Below, one piece after another: positions 45,008 through 53,136 of a DNA stretch of 60,646 nt (its first letter is position 1; every line of letters begins with the position of its first letter). The notes below the pieces were generated by a model that was not told the DNA's origin, ran no database searches, and saw nothing but the letters and a program-made list of their open reading frames with translations. The position numbers and the translations under genes were made by a program. The stretch comes from a virus: IMG/VR virus record IMGVR_UViG_3300046559_000479, positions 1 to 60,646 of that record; one strand, given 5' to 3'.

Positions 45008-45640
45008 CTATATCACCGCCTCTTCATACAACCCCGATTGCATCAGGAGTTGGCGCATCTGTTCCGGTGGTACGCACGGCTCGGCAATGAGGAGAGTGAC
45101 TTGGCACGTCAAGGATTGACCAATGGGTGGCGTGCTCGTGTCCACGAGGCGATTGTAAATCTCAACGTCGATTAGACCCGGCTCTCCAATCAGTCCCGGT
45201 TGGGCGAACAGGAACGGGTTGCGGCGATTCTGACTACCATTCGCCGGACTCGCACAGGCGATTTGGTACGAGTAGATGTAGTCAGAGAAGAGGGCTGTTT
45301 CCGTACAGGCGTCGGTAACCTGCACATGGACATCTCCGTTGATGGTGCCCTGGACCAGGGAATCGTTGAGGGAGGCAGGGGCCGAGAAACAAATCCCCCA
45401 GAGGTATGATCCGGGGAGACAGTTCACTTGCCGCTCGATCTGAGTGAAGGGACCGATGGGGTTCTCGTTGTCGTCGGCGTCGGGGATGAGGTAGTGACGG
45501 CAACGGTACCCACGGGAGCGGCGGAGGACTTCCATTTGCGCGAGGGCACTGGCACGGTACGTCGTGCTGAGGTACAGCATACTCGCACTCAGTACGAATC
45601 CGTCGAGGATCGGGGGGTAGTCGATATTGGTCCCGCTCAT
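45008..45640 (-). CDS. Putative virion protein, 210 aa
   Basis: Beta-rich with 'PFTQIERQVNCLPGSYLWGI', 'NRRNPFLFAQPGLIGEPGLI' and 'DVEIYNRLVD'. The 'P..(G)..P.G.I.(V/F/L)(E/D/N)I' block also occurs in the next three proteins upstream. ATG in an ATGA overlap. Candidate jelly-roll capsid or vertex protein; not identified by homology. Confidence 0.5.
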   Translation of the reverse strand: MSGTNIDYPPILDGFVLSASMLYLSTTYRASALAQMEVLRRSRGYRCRHYLIPDADDNENPIGPFTQIERQVNCLPGSYLWGICFSAPASLNDSLVQGTINGDVHVQVTDACTETALFSDYIYSYQIACASPANGSQNRRNPFLFAQPGLIGEPGLIDVEIYNRLVDTSTPPIGQSLTCQVTLLIAEPCVPPEQMRQLLMQSGLYEEAVI

Positions 45641-45822
45641 TGCAACGTCAACCTCTCTTTAAGACGGAAATTCTCCCAGCGCAAGGATGAGATCACCTCC
45701 CCTAACCGGCGTAGATTGTACGAGGCCAAGAAGGAATGGAAGGCCGGTTCCTTCCCAGGGTCGTGGTACAGTCCATCGGAATACATCACGGTGTTGTCAC
45801 GGGCCTGTGTCACCCCTAGCAC
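45637..45822 (-). CDS. Small helical protein, 61 aa
   Basis: GTG at 45822 overlaps the previous stop and follows CGGAGGATACC. 'EPAFHSFLASYNLRRLGEVI' and 'SSLRWENFRLKERLTL' are helical and amphipathic. Shorter start preferred over a 102-aa frame that overlaps the capsid-like gene. May be a scaffold or chaperone for its neighbours; inference. Confidence 0.5.
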   Translation of the reverse strand: MLGVTQARDNTVMYSDGLYHDPGKEPAFHSFLASYNLRRLGEVISSLRWENFRLKERLTLQ

Positions 45823-46670
45823 GGTATCCTCCGTACTCCGTGGAGCAGGAGTTGGAACGTCTGGGGGAGAACTGTCGGTGAAAACAGTAGGCTCCAAATG
45901 TCGAAGTAGATGGCCCCATTCACGGGGAACAGGATCGGAGGGCACGGCCAGAAATTGAACTCACCAGAACTGGTTTGTGGGTTCAGATGGAAGAACATAT
46001 TGGAGAGGACGGGACGGTTGCTCCTCGCCATTCGATTGTTGTCGTACAGGGTGACCTTGAACTGGGAGGACTGTTGGTTGTCTTGTAGTGCGAGTTCAAT
46101 CCTGCGTAGCTCGAAATCGAAGTCCTCAACCTTGATCTGAATTTGCGTCGGCCCATTCACCACTCCCCCCGTGGTCGCGTAATTGTTGATGGAGAGGGTG
46201 TAGGGGATCGCGTACGGCTTCTCGTAATACTTGTAGGCGGACGGTACCGGGTCCGACACCGTGTTGGCCCGTCTCTTAGCTCCGGTGTAAACCATCTGGG
46301 ACTTGTACAGAGTGGTCCCGGTATCCGTCCCCGCCACCACCAACGCCACCGTTTGGAGGTCTTGCCGGATGTAACTGTTGTCCGGGTACCAGAGTTCAGG
46401 AGTCACCACCATATTGGCGAACTGATTCGCCGCCGTGCCCAACGTCATGAAGTCGGAGGACCTGAACCTCCCTTGCCAGTCGTAGAACTTGAGGCCCTGG
46501 GCGATGGTCGAGAGGCCGGACCAATAACGGAGAAGGAAATCCCCGTCTACCACGTGAGGGCCGACTTGGAATAGCGTTTGCCCATTCGCAATCCCACTTA
46601 CATCCTGGGCATCAAACACGTACTGGTAGAACGTGTCGCCGAATCCCGTTGGTGTTGTGTAATCGTACAC
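45816..46670 (-). CDS. Candidate capsid protein (beta-rich, 284 aa)
   Basis: 'DGDFLLRYWSGLSTIAQGL', 'QIQIKVEDFDFELRRIELAL', 'FKVTLYDNNRMARSNRPVL' and 'CPPILFPVNGAIYFDIWSLL' with a final 'FQLLLHGVRRIPC'. Strand-dense without repeats, of the size of single jelly-roll major capsid proteins, and followed by smaller beta-rich genes. Assigned by composition, position and the shared PxxGxIxFDI block; not by homology. Confidence 0.5.
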   Translation of the reverse strand: MYDYTTPTGFGDTFYQYVFDAQDVSGIANGQTLFQVGPHVVDGDFLLRYWSGLSTIAQGLKFYDWQGRFRSSDFMTLGTAANQFANMVVTPELWYPDNSYIRQDLQTVALVVAGTDTGTTLYKSQMVYTGAKRRANTVSDPVPSAYKYYEKPYAIPYTLSINNYATTGGVVNGPTQIQIKVEDFDFELRRIELALQDNQQSSQFKVTLYDNNRMARSNRPVLSNMFFHLNPQTSSGEFNFWPCPPILFPVNGAIYFDIWSLLFSPTVLPQTFQLLLHGVRRIPC

Positions 46671-46677
46671 GGGGACT

Positions 46678-47103
46678 CTACGCTCCCTGGGCGACTTGGT
46701 AACGGTTCGCCCCGATGAAAAGGATCTGTCCAGTATTCGTCGCCACGCTCAAATCCTGGATATTCAGGTAGATCCTGCCGCCAGCGGGATAGAAAATCTC
46801 CGGGAACATGGGGAAGGGATCACCGGGGGAGTTGGGAAGGTTCGTGCTGAACGTCAACCCCGAACTCAGGTAGTACCCTTGCCCGTCTTGGAACTGCACG
46901 GCGAAGAGGCCAGTGGATTGAAACACGAGCCCTCTCCACACGAAGTCGGCTTCCGTGAAGATACTCACCACCTGCCCCTGTAAAAGTTGTGACGCCGTGA
47001 GGGAAATGTTGTACGTGTAGTTGAAAGGTACCTCGATGTACCCGACCCCCAAGTTGTCCCCCGCGATGCCTTGCACGGCGGGTGGTGCTATTGGATTCTG
47101 CAT
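46678..47103 (-). CDS. Candidate minor capsid protein (141 aa, jelly-roll-like)
   Basis: 'YIEVPFNYTYNISLTASQLL', 'VSIFTEADFVWRGLVFQS', 'FPMFPEIFYPAGGRIYLNIQ' and 'TGQILFIGANRYQ'. The 'FYPAGGRIYLNI' block parallels the 284-aa protein's 'LFPVNGAIYFDI'. ATG at 47103 with AAGGAGCG; palindromic element copy 13 about 57 bp upstream. Possibly the second barrel of a two-protein capsid. Confidence 0.5.
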   Translation of the reverse strand: MQNPIAPPAVQGIAGDNLGVGYIEVPFNYTYNISLTASQLLQGQVVSIFTEADFVWRGLVFQSTGLFAVQFQDGQGYYLSSGLTFSTNLPNSPGDPFPMFPEIFYPAGGRIYLNIQDLSVATNTGQILFIGANRYQVAQGA

Positions 47104-47159
47104 GGTATCGCGCTCCTTAAAAATCTTTCGGGCATACGGCCCCGACTCTTACCCATTAC

Positions 47160-47176
47160 CTTTTTCCCTGTGAAAG
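47160..47176. promoter_or_regulatory. Palindromic element, copy 13
   Basis: Minus strand CTTTCACAGGGAAAAAG in the 234-bp gap upstream of the candidate capsid genes. Confidence 0.75.
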
Positions 47177-47263
47177 GCCGGAGTGCCGCCGCGTGGGAGG
47201 GATAAGGGGGACGCGAGCAACGCCCCAATTCCCCTGGGTAAGCAGCACCCCGGACCCATCGGA

Positions 47264-47306
47264 CTCGCGGGGTGGAGGAACGGGTAAGGAACCCCACCCC
47301 CGCGAG
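47264..47306 (-). other. Strong intergenic hairpin before the capsid-like genes
   Basis: Minus strand CTCGCGGGGGTGG pairs with CCACCCCGCGAG across an 18-base loop (one bulged G). No T-tract follows, so it may be an mRNA-processing or stability element, or a Rho-independent pause. The rest of the gap 47104-47337 holds the palindromic element and no ORF I trust. Confidence 0.6.
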
Positions 47307-47337
47307 AACTCGCAACAACGAAAGAGGACCAGTATTC

Positions 47338-47982
47338 CTACTGGACGCCTCTCGCGTGTAGACCGTCGAGAATCACTTGCATGTTGAGACCAGTACCACC
47401 GCCCGATGTCGTGGTAAGGGTAACGCTGGTCCCTACCAACTGGCAATAGAACGACGCTTGGTTGTCAATCACGATGTTGATTCCCAACTCGTGCCGGTGC
47501 ATCTTCCCCGGCATTCCGTTGGTAAGAGCGGTACTGGCCGAAGAGAACCCCGTCACGCCGCCGCCGACCGGATAGAAGATCAGAGGCGCACGGTTGTAGG
47601 ATTTTTCGCCAATCCAGAACTCCAGAGCGAAGGACCGGAGCATGGTGTTGAGATCCGCGAGGAGGGTCCCCGCATCAAACCACAGTCCAATCCCCATTGC
47701 GGCGAAGGCTTGAGGGGCGTCCAACCGTTTTGCGGTTTGTACGTTGGTGTCCGCCAACGTCTTCCCCGTTTGATTGCCAGTGGTGAAAAACTGGGTCAAA
47801 TTGGTGATGACTGCTCCCGCCGCCCAAGGTGCGTTTGTTGCGGGATTCCAGGAACGATCATACAACGGCTCGTGCTGGACATCCATCGCGTTGGGCTGAT
47901 ACGTGGTGCCGGAAAATTGGTTTTGAATCCAATTCGCCAGTCCCAGTGCATCGGCCCCGCCAACTACTTGTGTGCTAGGCAT
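47338..47982 (-). CDS. Putative virion protein, 214 aa
   Basis: 'FDAGTLLADLNTMLRSFAL', 'FWIGEKSYNRAPLIFYPVGG' and 'RHELGINIVIDNQASFYC'. The 'PLIFYPVGGGV' block resembles the shared motif of the three downstream proteins. Helical N-terminal half, beta-rich C-terminal half. Not recognised. Confidence 0.5.
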   Translation of the reverse strand: MPSTQVVGGADALGLANWIQNQFSGTTYQPNAMDVQHEPLYDRSWNPATNAPWAAGAVITNLTQFFTTGNQTGKTLADTNVQTAKRLDAPQAFAAMGIGLWFDAGTLLADLNTMLRSFALEFWIGEKSYNRAPLIFYPVGGGVTGFSSASTALTNGMPGKMHRHELGINIVIDNQASFYCQLVGTSVTLTTTSGGGTGLNMQVILDGLHARGVQ

Positions 47983-48039
47983 ATATTTGTGTTTTCATTT
48001 TCCTTTCTGAGATGAGCGTGGCAAAGGGCGAGTGCCCTA

Positions 48040-49053
48040 CTACCGCCTCCCTCCGAATGCCCCACGGAACGCGCCCATACCGGCACCTGCCGAGATCGGG
48101 ACCACGCCCATCTTAATGGGGTTCTGCGGGACGACGTAGGAACCGGGGATGATGTCGCCTACCCCGGAAAGAGCCAAGCGACCGGACAGGGTGGGCGGGG
48201 CAAACGCATTGAGCGCCGCACTCGCCGTCTGAGCCAAGCCACCGAGGAGCACCGCGTCGGCAAATGCACCGGGCGATACCTTGCGAGCGAGCATCCCGGC
48301 CACGAACGCCCCGGCCCCGGTAACGAGGACGGAAATGAAGCTGGACGTGCCGAACGTCGATAACAGCGATGCGGGAACGAGGGTGGGGAGATATTTTGTC
48401 GCCGCCACGCCCACGAGCACACCCCCCGTCATCATCAGAAGGTCTTTCCCACTGGACCTCCCGAAGATTGCGGGATTGTGTCGGCGGGAATAGTGCCGGT
48501 TATGACGGCGGCGAGGATTAGCCCGCCGACGATGCTGCCGATTCCCTGTCTTTCGTCGATAACCGAACGCCTTGGCCCACGCGGGTGGGGCATTGCGTCT
48601 CCGCCGTGCTACACGGCGCGGGTTGGTGGTACGACGACGATGATAATTCCGTTTTCGTCTTGCCATGTGACTCCTTTTCTTTCGTGGATTTATCGCGCCT
48701 AGTTCAATAAGCACGGGGTTGGAGACGCGGCTTCGGCGGTACGATTTCCGCTTGTTACGCGCCTTGGAACGGCGGCGGGGATTTGATGAGACTCCTAGTC
48801 GCCGTAACTCGGTTCGGAGCATCCCGACGATGCTCGATGATTTCTTAGTCGCCTTGCGTTTGCGCGTGTACCGGCGCTTGGATGTGGCGGTGCGCTTGCG
48901 GGGATTCTTTCGCGCCTTGGCCCGCTTCCGTTTGACGAAGTGGCCGAGACGGTTGCGGAAACGGCGCTTGGTGCCCGTGGCCCGCTTCCTCCGTACCTTG
49001 ATCCGCTTCCGTCGTGGGTTCGCCACCCGGATTAACTTTCCTACTGTCGCCAT
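48040..49053 (-). CDS. Very basic NPR-repeat protein with C-terminal membrane segments
   Basis: 337 aa. Residues 1-195 are about half Arg/Lys with 'NPRR/NPRK' units at several places ('VANPRRKR', 'ARKNPRKR', 'SSNPRRRS', 'TTNPRRVA', 'RANPRRRH'). Residues 205-290 contain hydrophobic segments ('LLMMTGGVLVGVAATKYL', 'FISVLVTGAGAFVAGMLA'). The end has 'GVGDIIPGSYVVPQNPIK', a motif repeated in the 156-aa protein. Probably condenses genome DNA at an internal membrane. An internal ATG at 48666 has its own AAAAGGAGTCAC ribosome-binding site. Confidence 0.65.
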   Translation of the reverse strand: MATVGKLIRVANPRRKRIKVRRKRATGTKRRFRNRLGHFVKRKRAKARKNPRKRTATSKRRYTRKRKATKKSSSIVGMLRTELRRLGVSSNPRRRSKARNKRKSYRRSRVSNPVLIELGAINPRKKRSHMARRKRNYHRRRTTNPRRVARRRRNAPPAWAKAFGYRRKTGNRQHRRRANPRRRHNRHYSRRHNPAIFGRSSGKDLLMMTGGVLVGVAATKYLPTLVPASLLSTFGTSSFISVLVTGAGAFVAGMLARKVSPGAFADAVLLGGLAQTASAALNAFAPPTLSGRLALSGVGDIIPGSYVVPQNPIKMGVVPISAGAGMGAFRGAFGGRR

Positions 49054-49068
49054 GTTTTCCTTTCTAAA

Positions 49069-50904
49069 CTAGTGCTCCAGACCCGGACTCGTTCCAATCA
49101 AGGGCTGGTTGACGAAATAAATTCCACCAGACAGTAGTAGCTTCTGGTTTCGTTTGTCGTAGATGAGCGTGGGTAGCTCACCTGTTCCAAATGTCGTGTC
49201 CTTCGGGGGGACGGCATCTTGCCATAGGTCACCACCGCGTGGGGGCTTGGTTTCTTTCGGGCCATGTATGTGGATGTATTCCGTCAGGCCGTCTTCACTC
49301 CCGCCGTCGCCAAATACTTTTTCAGTCCTGTAGTTGACTCCCCAGACTTCACCGATGGTTATGAGTTCTTTTTCAGCGAGGTCACCGTCGATCTTTAGGG
49401 CGTCTAAGTCAAGGGACTGGTCACCTCCAATCAGGCTTAGATTTTTCCCGTCTTCGGTCGAGCACAGAAGCACGTGGTCAGGGTTGGAACTTTTGCGTGG
49501 GTTCATCCTCATGAGACGAACCTTCTCCCCTTCCTTCCGTGATTCCTTGGCGATTTGTAAAGCCTCTTTCTTCGACAGACCGGACCCTGTGTGGACCTGT
49601 ACCCCGTCCTCGTCCACGACCTTGTACACACCACGGTCTAGGGCACGTTTAAACCAGGGATTCCCCTTCACCCCCACGGCCCGCAACCCCTTATCCGCCG
49701 CTCCCGCCACCATCCCGGTGAACGCGTCGATGGGACGGTAGATGGCCCCTACCGTGTCGCCTACGAATCGTTGGGAGGAGGCGAAGGGGCCAGAGGCATG
49801 ACCATTCCCAGGATTAGGCTTCTTACCGATTGGCAACACAACCTTTTCCAACACGTCCTCGTCGAGTGCAATCCTTGCGGACTTCAACATTTCTTCCGTG
49901 CCATGGGCGAACGGTTTCCAGTAGTTCCCACGCTTATGCCGATACAGTAGCCAGAGTGTATGTGTGTCCTTGGGATTGGGCCTCTGCTTCGTCCAGTGGT
50001 CGATAAACTTCTTCGCATCCTTAACACTGTCGAACACACTGTCCCGCTCAATCCCCGGCACCACGTACCCGTCCTTTGATTCGGACTTGTAGATGGTGTG
50101 GTGCTTGTACTCCGTGGCGGTATGGAACTTGTGGCCCGAGGGGACGTGCATTATCGTGGTGCGGGTCAACGAGTTGAAGGGCCAGATGTTGGAGCGACGT
50201 GGGTTTTCTTGGATATCTGCATACCCATCCTCATAGCCATCCCGCCAATCCCACTCTAAGAAGTAATGATCTCTCTCATCCTTGGTTTTTAGCCAAGTTT
50301 CAAACTCCGCACGTTCTTTACGCTCCTTAGTACTATCGTGTTCTGAGGCTGCCTCACCCGCCGTGTAACCCATTGAGTAGGCGAGTTCACCATCTCGGTA
50401 ATTTTGAGTGTGAAAATCCGGGTTAGACTGTTTGTGTGGGTTATTCACCTTCCTACTTTCAAATCCCAACGTGACATCGTACCCACTCACCGTCCGCACC
50501 TTCAATCCCACCAGTTCCCCCAGTGCCGCGAGGTTACTGTGGTAATGCTCCTTCTCCTCGTACTCGTCGATGGCAGTGGATGGGGTCCCGTGGAAGGAGG
50601 AGTACATGGATTCTGCCCCACCTTCAGGGTTACGCTTCTTCTCCCTCAGCTTTTCCGGGTCACCGTCCAAGTTCCTGATTGACTGATTGATGGCGCCTTC
50701 CCAGTCAGGCCAGATAGTGTCACGCAACTGACCGATTGTTGGCCCGCCTTCTGTGATACGCATGTCATCTGTGTAGGCTGGATGTCTGGCAACCAATTTG
50801 AGAAGGAAGTTTTGTTTCTTACGTAGACGAGTACGGTACTTGTCAGACATGAAGGGATTGCCCTTGGTCTGTCCCATGCCCCGTCTTGTCGCCTGTGCTG
50901 CCAT
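49069..50904 (-). CDS. 611-aa modular protein with NP-linked domains
   Basis: Modules are separated by 'NP' linkers ('KGNPFMSDK', 'KRNPEGGAE', 'QENPRRSN', 'KGNPWFKRA', 'MNPRKSSNPDHV'). I recognise two modules from metagenomic phage proteins: one with 'MYSSFHGTPS...HYHSNLAALG' and the C-terminal one with 'LSLIGGDQSLDL', 'VNYRTEK', 'YIHIHG' and 'LIYDKRNQKLLLSGGIYFV'. Function unknown; likely internal or assembly protein of the virion. ATG lies immediately after palindromic element copy 14. Confidence 0.6.
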   Translation of the reverse strand: MAAQATRRGMGQTKGNPFMSDKYRTRLRKKQNFLLKLVARHPAYTDDMRITEGGPTIGQLRDTIWPDWEGAINQSIRNLDGDPEKLREKKRNPEGGAESMYSSFHGTPSTAIDEYEEKEHYHSNLAALGELVGLKVRTVSGYDVTLGFESRKVNNPHKQSNPDFHTQNYRDGELAYSMGYTAGEAASEHDSTKERKERAEFETWLKTKDERDHYFLEWDWRDGYEDGYADIQENPRRSNIWPFNSLTRTTIMHVPSGHKFHTATEYKHHTIYKSESKDGYVVPGIERDSVFDSVKDAKKFIDHWTKQRPNPKDTHTLWLLYRHKRGNYWKPFAHGTEEMLKSARIALDEDVLEKVVLPIGKKPNPGNGHASGPFASSQRFVGDTVGAIYRPIDAFTGMVAGAADKGLRAVGVKGNPWFKRALDRGVYKVVDEDGVQVHTGSGLSKKEALQIAKESRKEGEKVRLMRMNPRKSSNPDHVLLCSTEDGKNLSLIGGDQSLDLDALKIDGDLAEKELITIGEVWGVNYRTEKVFGDGGSEDGLTEYIHIHGPKETKPPRGGDLWQDAVPPKDTTFGTGELPTLIYDKRNQKLLLSGGIYFVNQPLIGTSPGLEH

Positions 50905-50905
50905 T

Positions 50906-50920
50906 CTTTCCCTGTGAAAA
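50906..50920. promoter_or_regulatory. Palindromic element, copy 14
   Basis: Minus strand TTTTCACAGGGAAAG; the ATG of the 611-aa gene begins 1 base later, so AGGGAAAG is the only possible ribosome-binding site. Confidence 0.75.
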
Positions 50921-50926
50921 ACTCTC

Positions 50927-51385
50927 TTACAGCTTCGGTGCTGCTTCCTCTCCTGCCTTCACCACTCCCGGACCAACCACAGGAGTAACCGGCACTCCCG
51001 CCGCCACCGCCGCGACATCCGCCGCCCTCCCTTTCACGGCGGTATTGTAGATGAGCCAATTGAACCCGTACGACTTCATAGCACTCACCCCCGCGCTGTA
51101 AATGGCCGGTCCCGTCAACCCCGTGATCGTCAATGCCCCCAGGCTCGGGTCATAGTGGTAATGAATCCCCACCCCCGCGATCAACGCGGCCAGCCACGAT
51201 AACGCCCTGTTCAGCCCCGACGACTCCTGGGAGAAAGCCTTGAGCACGGGCCACTGACTGTTCTTCACCGCCTGGATGAGAGCAACGGAAATGGCAGAGG
51301 TCGAGATTATCGCGGGCAAATCCGTCGATACCGCCATCGGGTTCTCCACCGCCGCCTGTGCCGCCGCTTGAAGTAATAGCATCAT
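50927..51385 (-). CDS. Membrane protein, 152 aa
   Basis: Double ATG at 51385 after GGGAGC. 'IISTSAISVALIQAVKN', 'ALSWLAALIAGVGIHYHYD' and a later amphipathic region suggest two spans, holin-like in outline ('aal..g.g.~y.y'). Ala/Val-rich C-terminus. In the virion module, so an internal-membrane protein is also possible. Confidence 0.55.
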   Translation of the reverse strand: MMLLLQAAAQAAVENPMAVSTDLPAIISTSAISVALIQAVKNSQWPVLKAFSQESSGLNRALSWLAALIAGVGIHYHYDPSLGALTITGLTGPAIYSAGVSAMKSYGFNWLIYNTAVKGRAADVAAVAAGVPVTPVVGPGVVKAGEEAAPKL

Positions 51386-51420
51386 CCTAAAGTTGCTCCC
51401 ACGCCCCCTTCCCCTTCCCC

Positions 51421-51642
51421 TTACCTGCCCCTCTCCCAAAATGGACGAGTGACATCGCCACCGCTCCCCGTGTAATTCAACTCACGATTTGCAAACAGGA
51501 GGATGAGGATAATCAGCAACACCCCTACCGCCCACTTCGCCGGGGCGAAGGTAGGAAACGATCTATCGCACACGTAGAACAACCCCCACCCGAGGGCGGC
51601 GAGTACCGCGATGCCGATGATGATTTCAATGAGTTGGCCCAT
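51421..51642 (-). CDS. Small membrane protein, 73 aa
   Basis: ATG at 51642 with AAGGAG. Two spans: 'LIEIIIGIAVLAALGWGLFYV' region and 'WAVGVLLIILILLFAN', with a short exposed C-terminus. Candidate virion membrane protein. Confidence 0.6.
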   Translation of the reverse strand: MGQLIEIIIGIAVLAALGWGLFYVCDRSFPTFAPAKWAVGVLLIILILLFANRELNYTGSGGDVTRPFWERGR

Positions 51643-51652
51643 GTTGAACTCC

Positions 51653-52123
51653 TTAGAACGCCTTCGCCGCCGCCCGGTACGCCCGTCTCCCTCTCCCCGC
51701 GTACGAGTGTTGCTCCCCACCTACGAACATGAACAGGGCCAGTGCCGCACCTGCCGCCCAGACTGGGACGCCAAAGAATGTCGACTGCAACGCGGCCATA
51801 TAGTTCCCAGCGGAAAGGTTCCCGGTAAAGGTCCCGTAGTCCGTGGTGAAGTCACCCAAGCCACGGATACCATTGATCTGGCCCCCGCCACATCCACCCC
51901 CACAGCCTCCCCCGCACCCGCACCCACTCACACCCTGACCAATCAGCTTCGTCTGTCCCCGCGTGTAATCCTTCACGGGATTCTGTGGGACTGGAAATGA
52001 TCCGGGTAGAATCTCACTGATGCCGCGAATGTACTTCACCGGTTGCACGGGATTCTGCGGCACAACATAGAATCCGGGTAAGAGATCCCCAAGCCCCGGT
52101 GCCGGATGATGACTGAGTTGCAT
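51653..52123 (-). CDS. Cys/Gly-rich virion membrane protein with repeated PQNP motif
   Basis: 156 aa. Two consecutive copies of a motif, 'GLGDLLPGFYVVPQNPV' and 'GISEILPGSFPVPQNPV', then 'GCGCGGGCGGGCGGG' and a membrane segment 'VPVWAAGAALALFMFVG' with a basic tail. The PQNP motif also ends the 337-aa basic protein. The Cys-Gly cluster might form disulfides or bind metal. Function unknown. Confidence 0.55.
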   Translation of the reverse strand: MQLSHHPAPGLGDLLPGFYVVPQNPVQPVKYIRGISEILPGSFPVPQNPVKDYTRGQTKLIGQGVSGCGCGGGCGGGCGGGQINGIRGLGDFTTDYGTFTGNLSAGNYMAALQSTFFGVPVWAAGAALALFMFVGGEQHSYAGRGRRAYRAAAKAF

Positions 52124-52140
52124 AATCTTTTTCCTCTCCC

Positions 52141-52605
52141 CTATTCCTTCGCCAGAAAAAACGCCCCGACCACCCCAGCCAAAAGCAGGGTTGTTGTCGA
52201 GAGCCCAAACAGGTTCGACGTGCTCGGGTTCGTCAGGGCCGCACTGGTGCTCCCGCTCGCCAAGTTAATCACGCCACCTTGCAACATCACTCCGGGACAC
52301 AGGGGCATCGTATTGTTCAGTGCATCCAGGGCGGAGATGATTTGCCCTCTCAAGTCCCCCGCTGGGAGTGCGTTTATTACGGTAGCGATCACACTCACGT
52401 TGATGTTGGTGGGGATGTACCCAGTAAGATTCGTCGTCACCGAGTTCACCGTCATCATCTGCCCCGCCCAGTTGTTCAGAGTGTTCTGGATGTCGGACTC
52501 GTACACCCCAGTACAATCCCCCGTGACGTTGAATGAGATTACCGTGCCGGGTTGGAGTACGTCCGTATCACTCATCCCGAGATTTCCCAGCCCGTGCAAT
52601 CTCAT
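52141..52605 (-). CDS. Virion-type membrane protein, 154 aa (C-terminal span)
   Basis: Starts 'MRLHGLGNLGMSDTD', then a soluble beta/alpha domain ('DVLQPGTVISFNVTGDCTG', 'NVSVIATVINALPAGDLRGQ'), ending with a span 'TTTLLLAGVVGAFFLAKE'. Tail-anchored layout is shared by most neighbours. Function unknown. Confidence 0.6.
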   Translation of the reverse strand: MRLHGLGNLGMSDTDVLQPGTVISFNVTGDCTGVYESDIQNTLNNWAGQMMTVNSVTTNLTGYIPTNINVSVIATVINALPAGDLRGQIISALDALNNTMPLCPGVMLQGGVINLASGSTSAALTNPSTSNLFGLSTTTLLLAGVVGAFFLAKE

Positions 52606-52612
52606 CCCTTTC

Positions 52613-52939
52613 CTACCGTCTCCCCTTTAAAAGAAAGAACGCGAGTATCCCCCCTGCAACATAGAGGTACGTGTTGGGAATCCCCGCAATCAAACTGGAC
52701 GTGGACGGAATTGGGAGACAGGCCAAATCGTTCGGGTCCATGTATTGCCCACTCGGACACGCGGCACTGATGTTAGGGGGACAATACGTCTGCCCCGGTG
52801 CCAGTGGTCCCATCGACCCTTGCGGAATACAGGGAGGTGGGGCCGACGCCGTAGCGCACCCGGCAATGGTATCCCCCGTGATGGGATCGACCGCCCCCAC
52901 CACACACGTCCCGTCCGTCGCCACCACTCCCATCCTCAT
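52613..52939 (-). CDS. Cys-rich tail-anchored protein, 108 aa
   Basis: Eight or so cysteines in the first 80 residues ('GTCVVGAVDPITGDTIAGCA', 'PPPCIPQG', 'YCPPNISAACPSGQ', 'LACLPIP'), then span 'TYLYVAGGILAFFLLKGRR'. Disulfide-rich ectodomain on a membrane anchor. ATGA start. Confidence 0.6.
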   Translation of the reverse strand: MRMGVVATDGTCVVGAVDPITGDTIAGCATASAPPPCIPQGSMGPLAPGQTYCPPNISAACPSGQYMDPNDLACLPIPSTSSLIAGIPNTYLYVAGGILAFFLLKGRR

Positions 52940-53136
52940 TTCTTTGCGGCTCCTAATGCCACCACGCCCGCCCCGACCAACCAGAACCACCAGGGAGTAT
53001 CACAGGCGGTGGCACTGGTCCCGCTCACTCCCGTATCGACCCCACTTGCCTCCGCTGCCGTTTGCGTTGGCCCCGCCACGGTAACGTAGGGCCTCGCCTG
53101 ACAGTCCATCTGGTTAAACCAGCCCAGGCACATCAT
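52936..53136 (-). CDS. Small tail-anchored protein, 66 aa
   Basis: Short Cys-containing ectodomain ('MMCLGWFNQMDCQARP') and Thr/Ser-rich middle, then 'PWWFWLVGAGVVALGAAKK' as membrane anchor. ATGA coupling on both sides. Confidence 0.6.
   Translation of the reverse strand: MMCLGWFNQMDCQARPYVTVAGPTQTAAEASGVDTGVSGTSATACDTPWWFWLVGAGVVALGAAKK

Noticed and set aside
47088-47446. Minus-strand ORFs in the gap before the 141-aa gene
   Set aside because: Arg/Pro/Gly-rich composition without ribosome-binding sites; they cross a strong hairpin and the palindromic element and overlap real genes.
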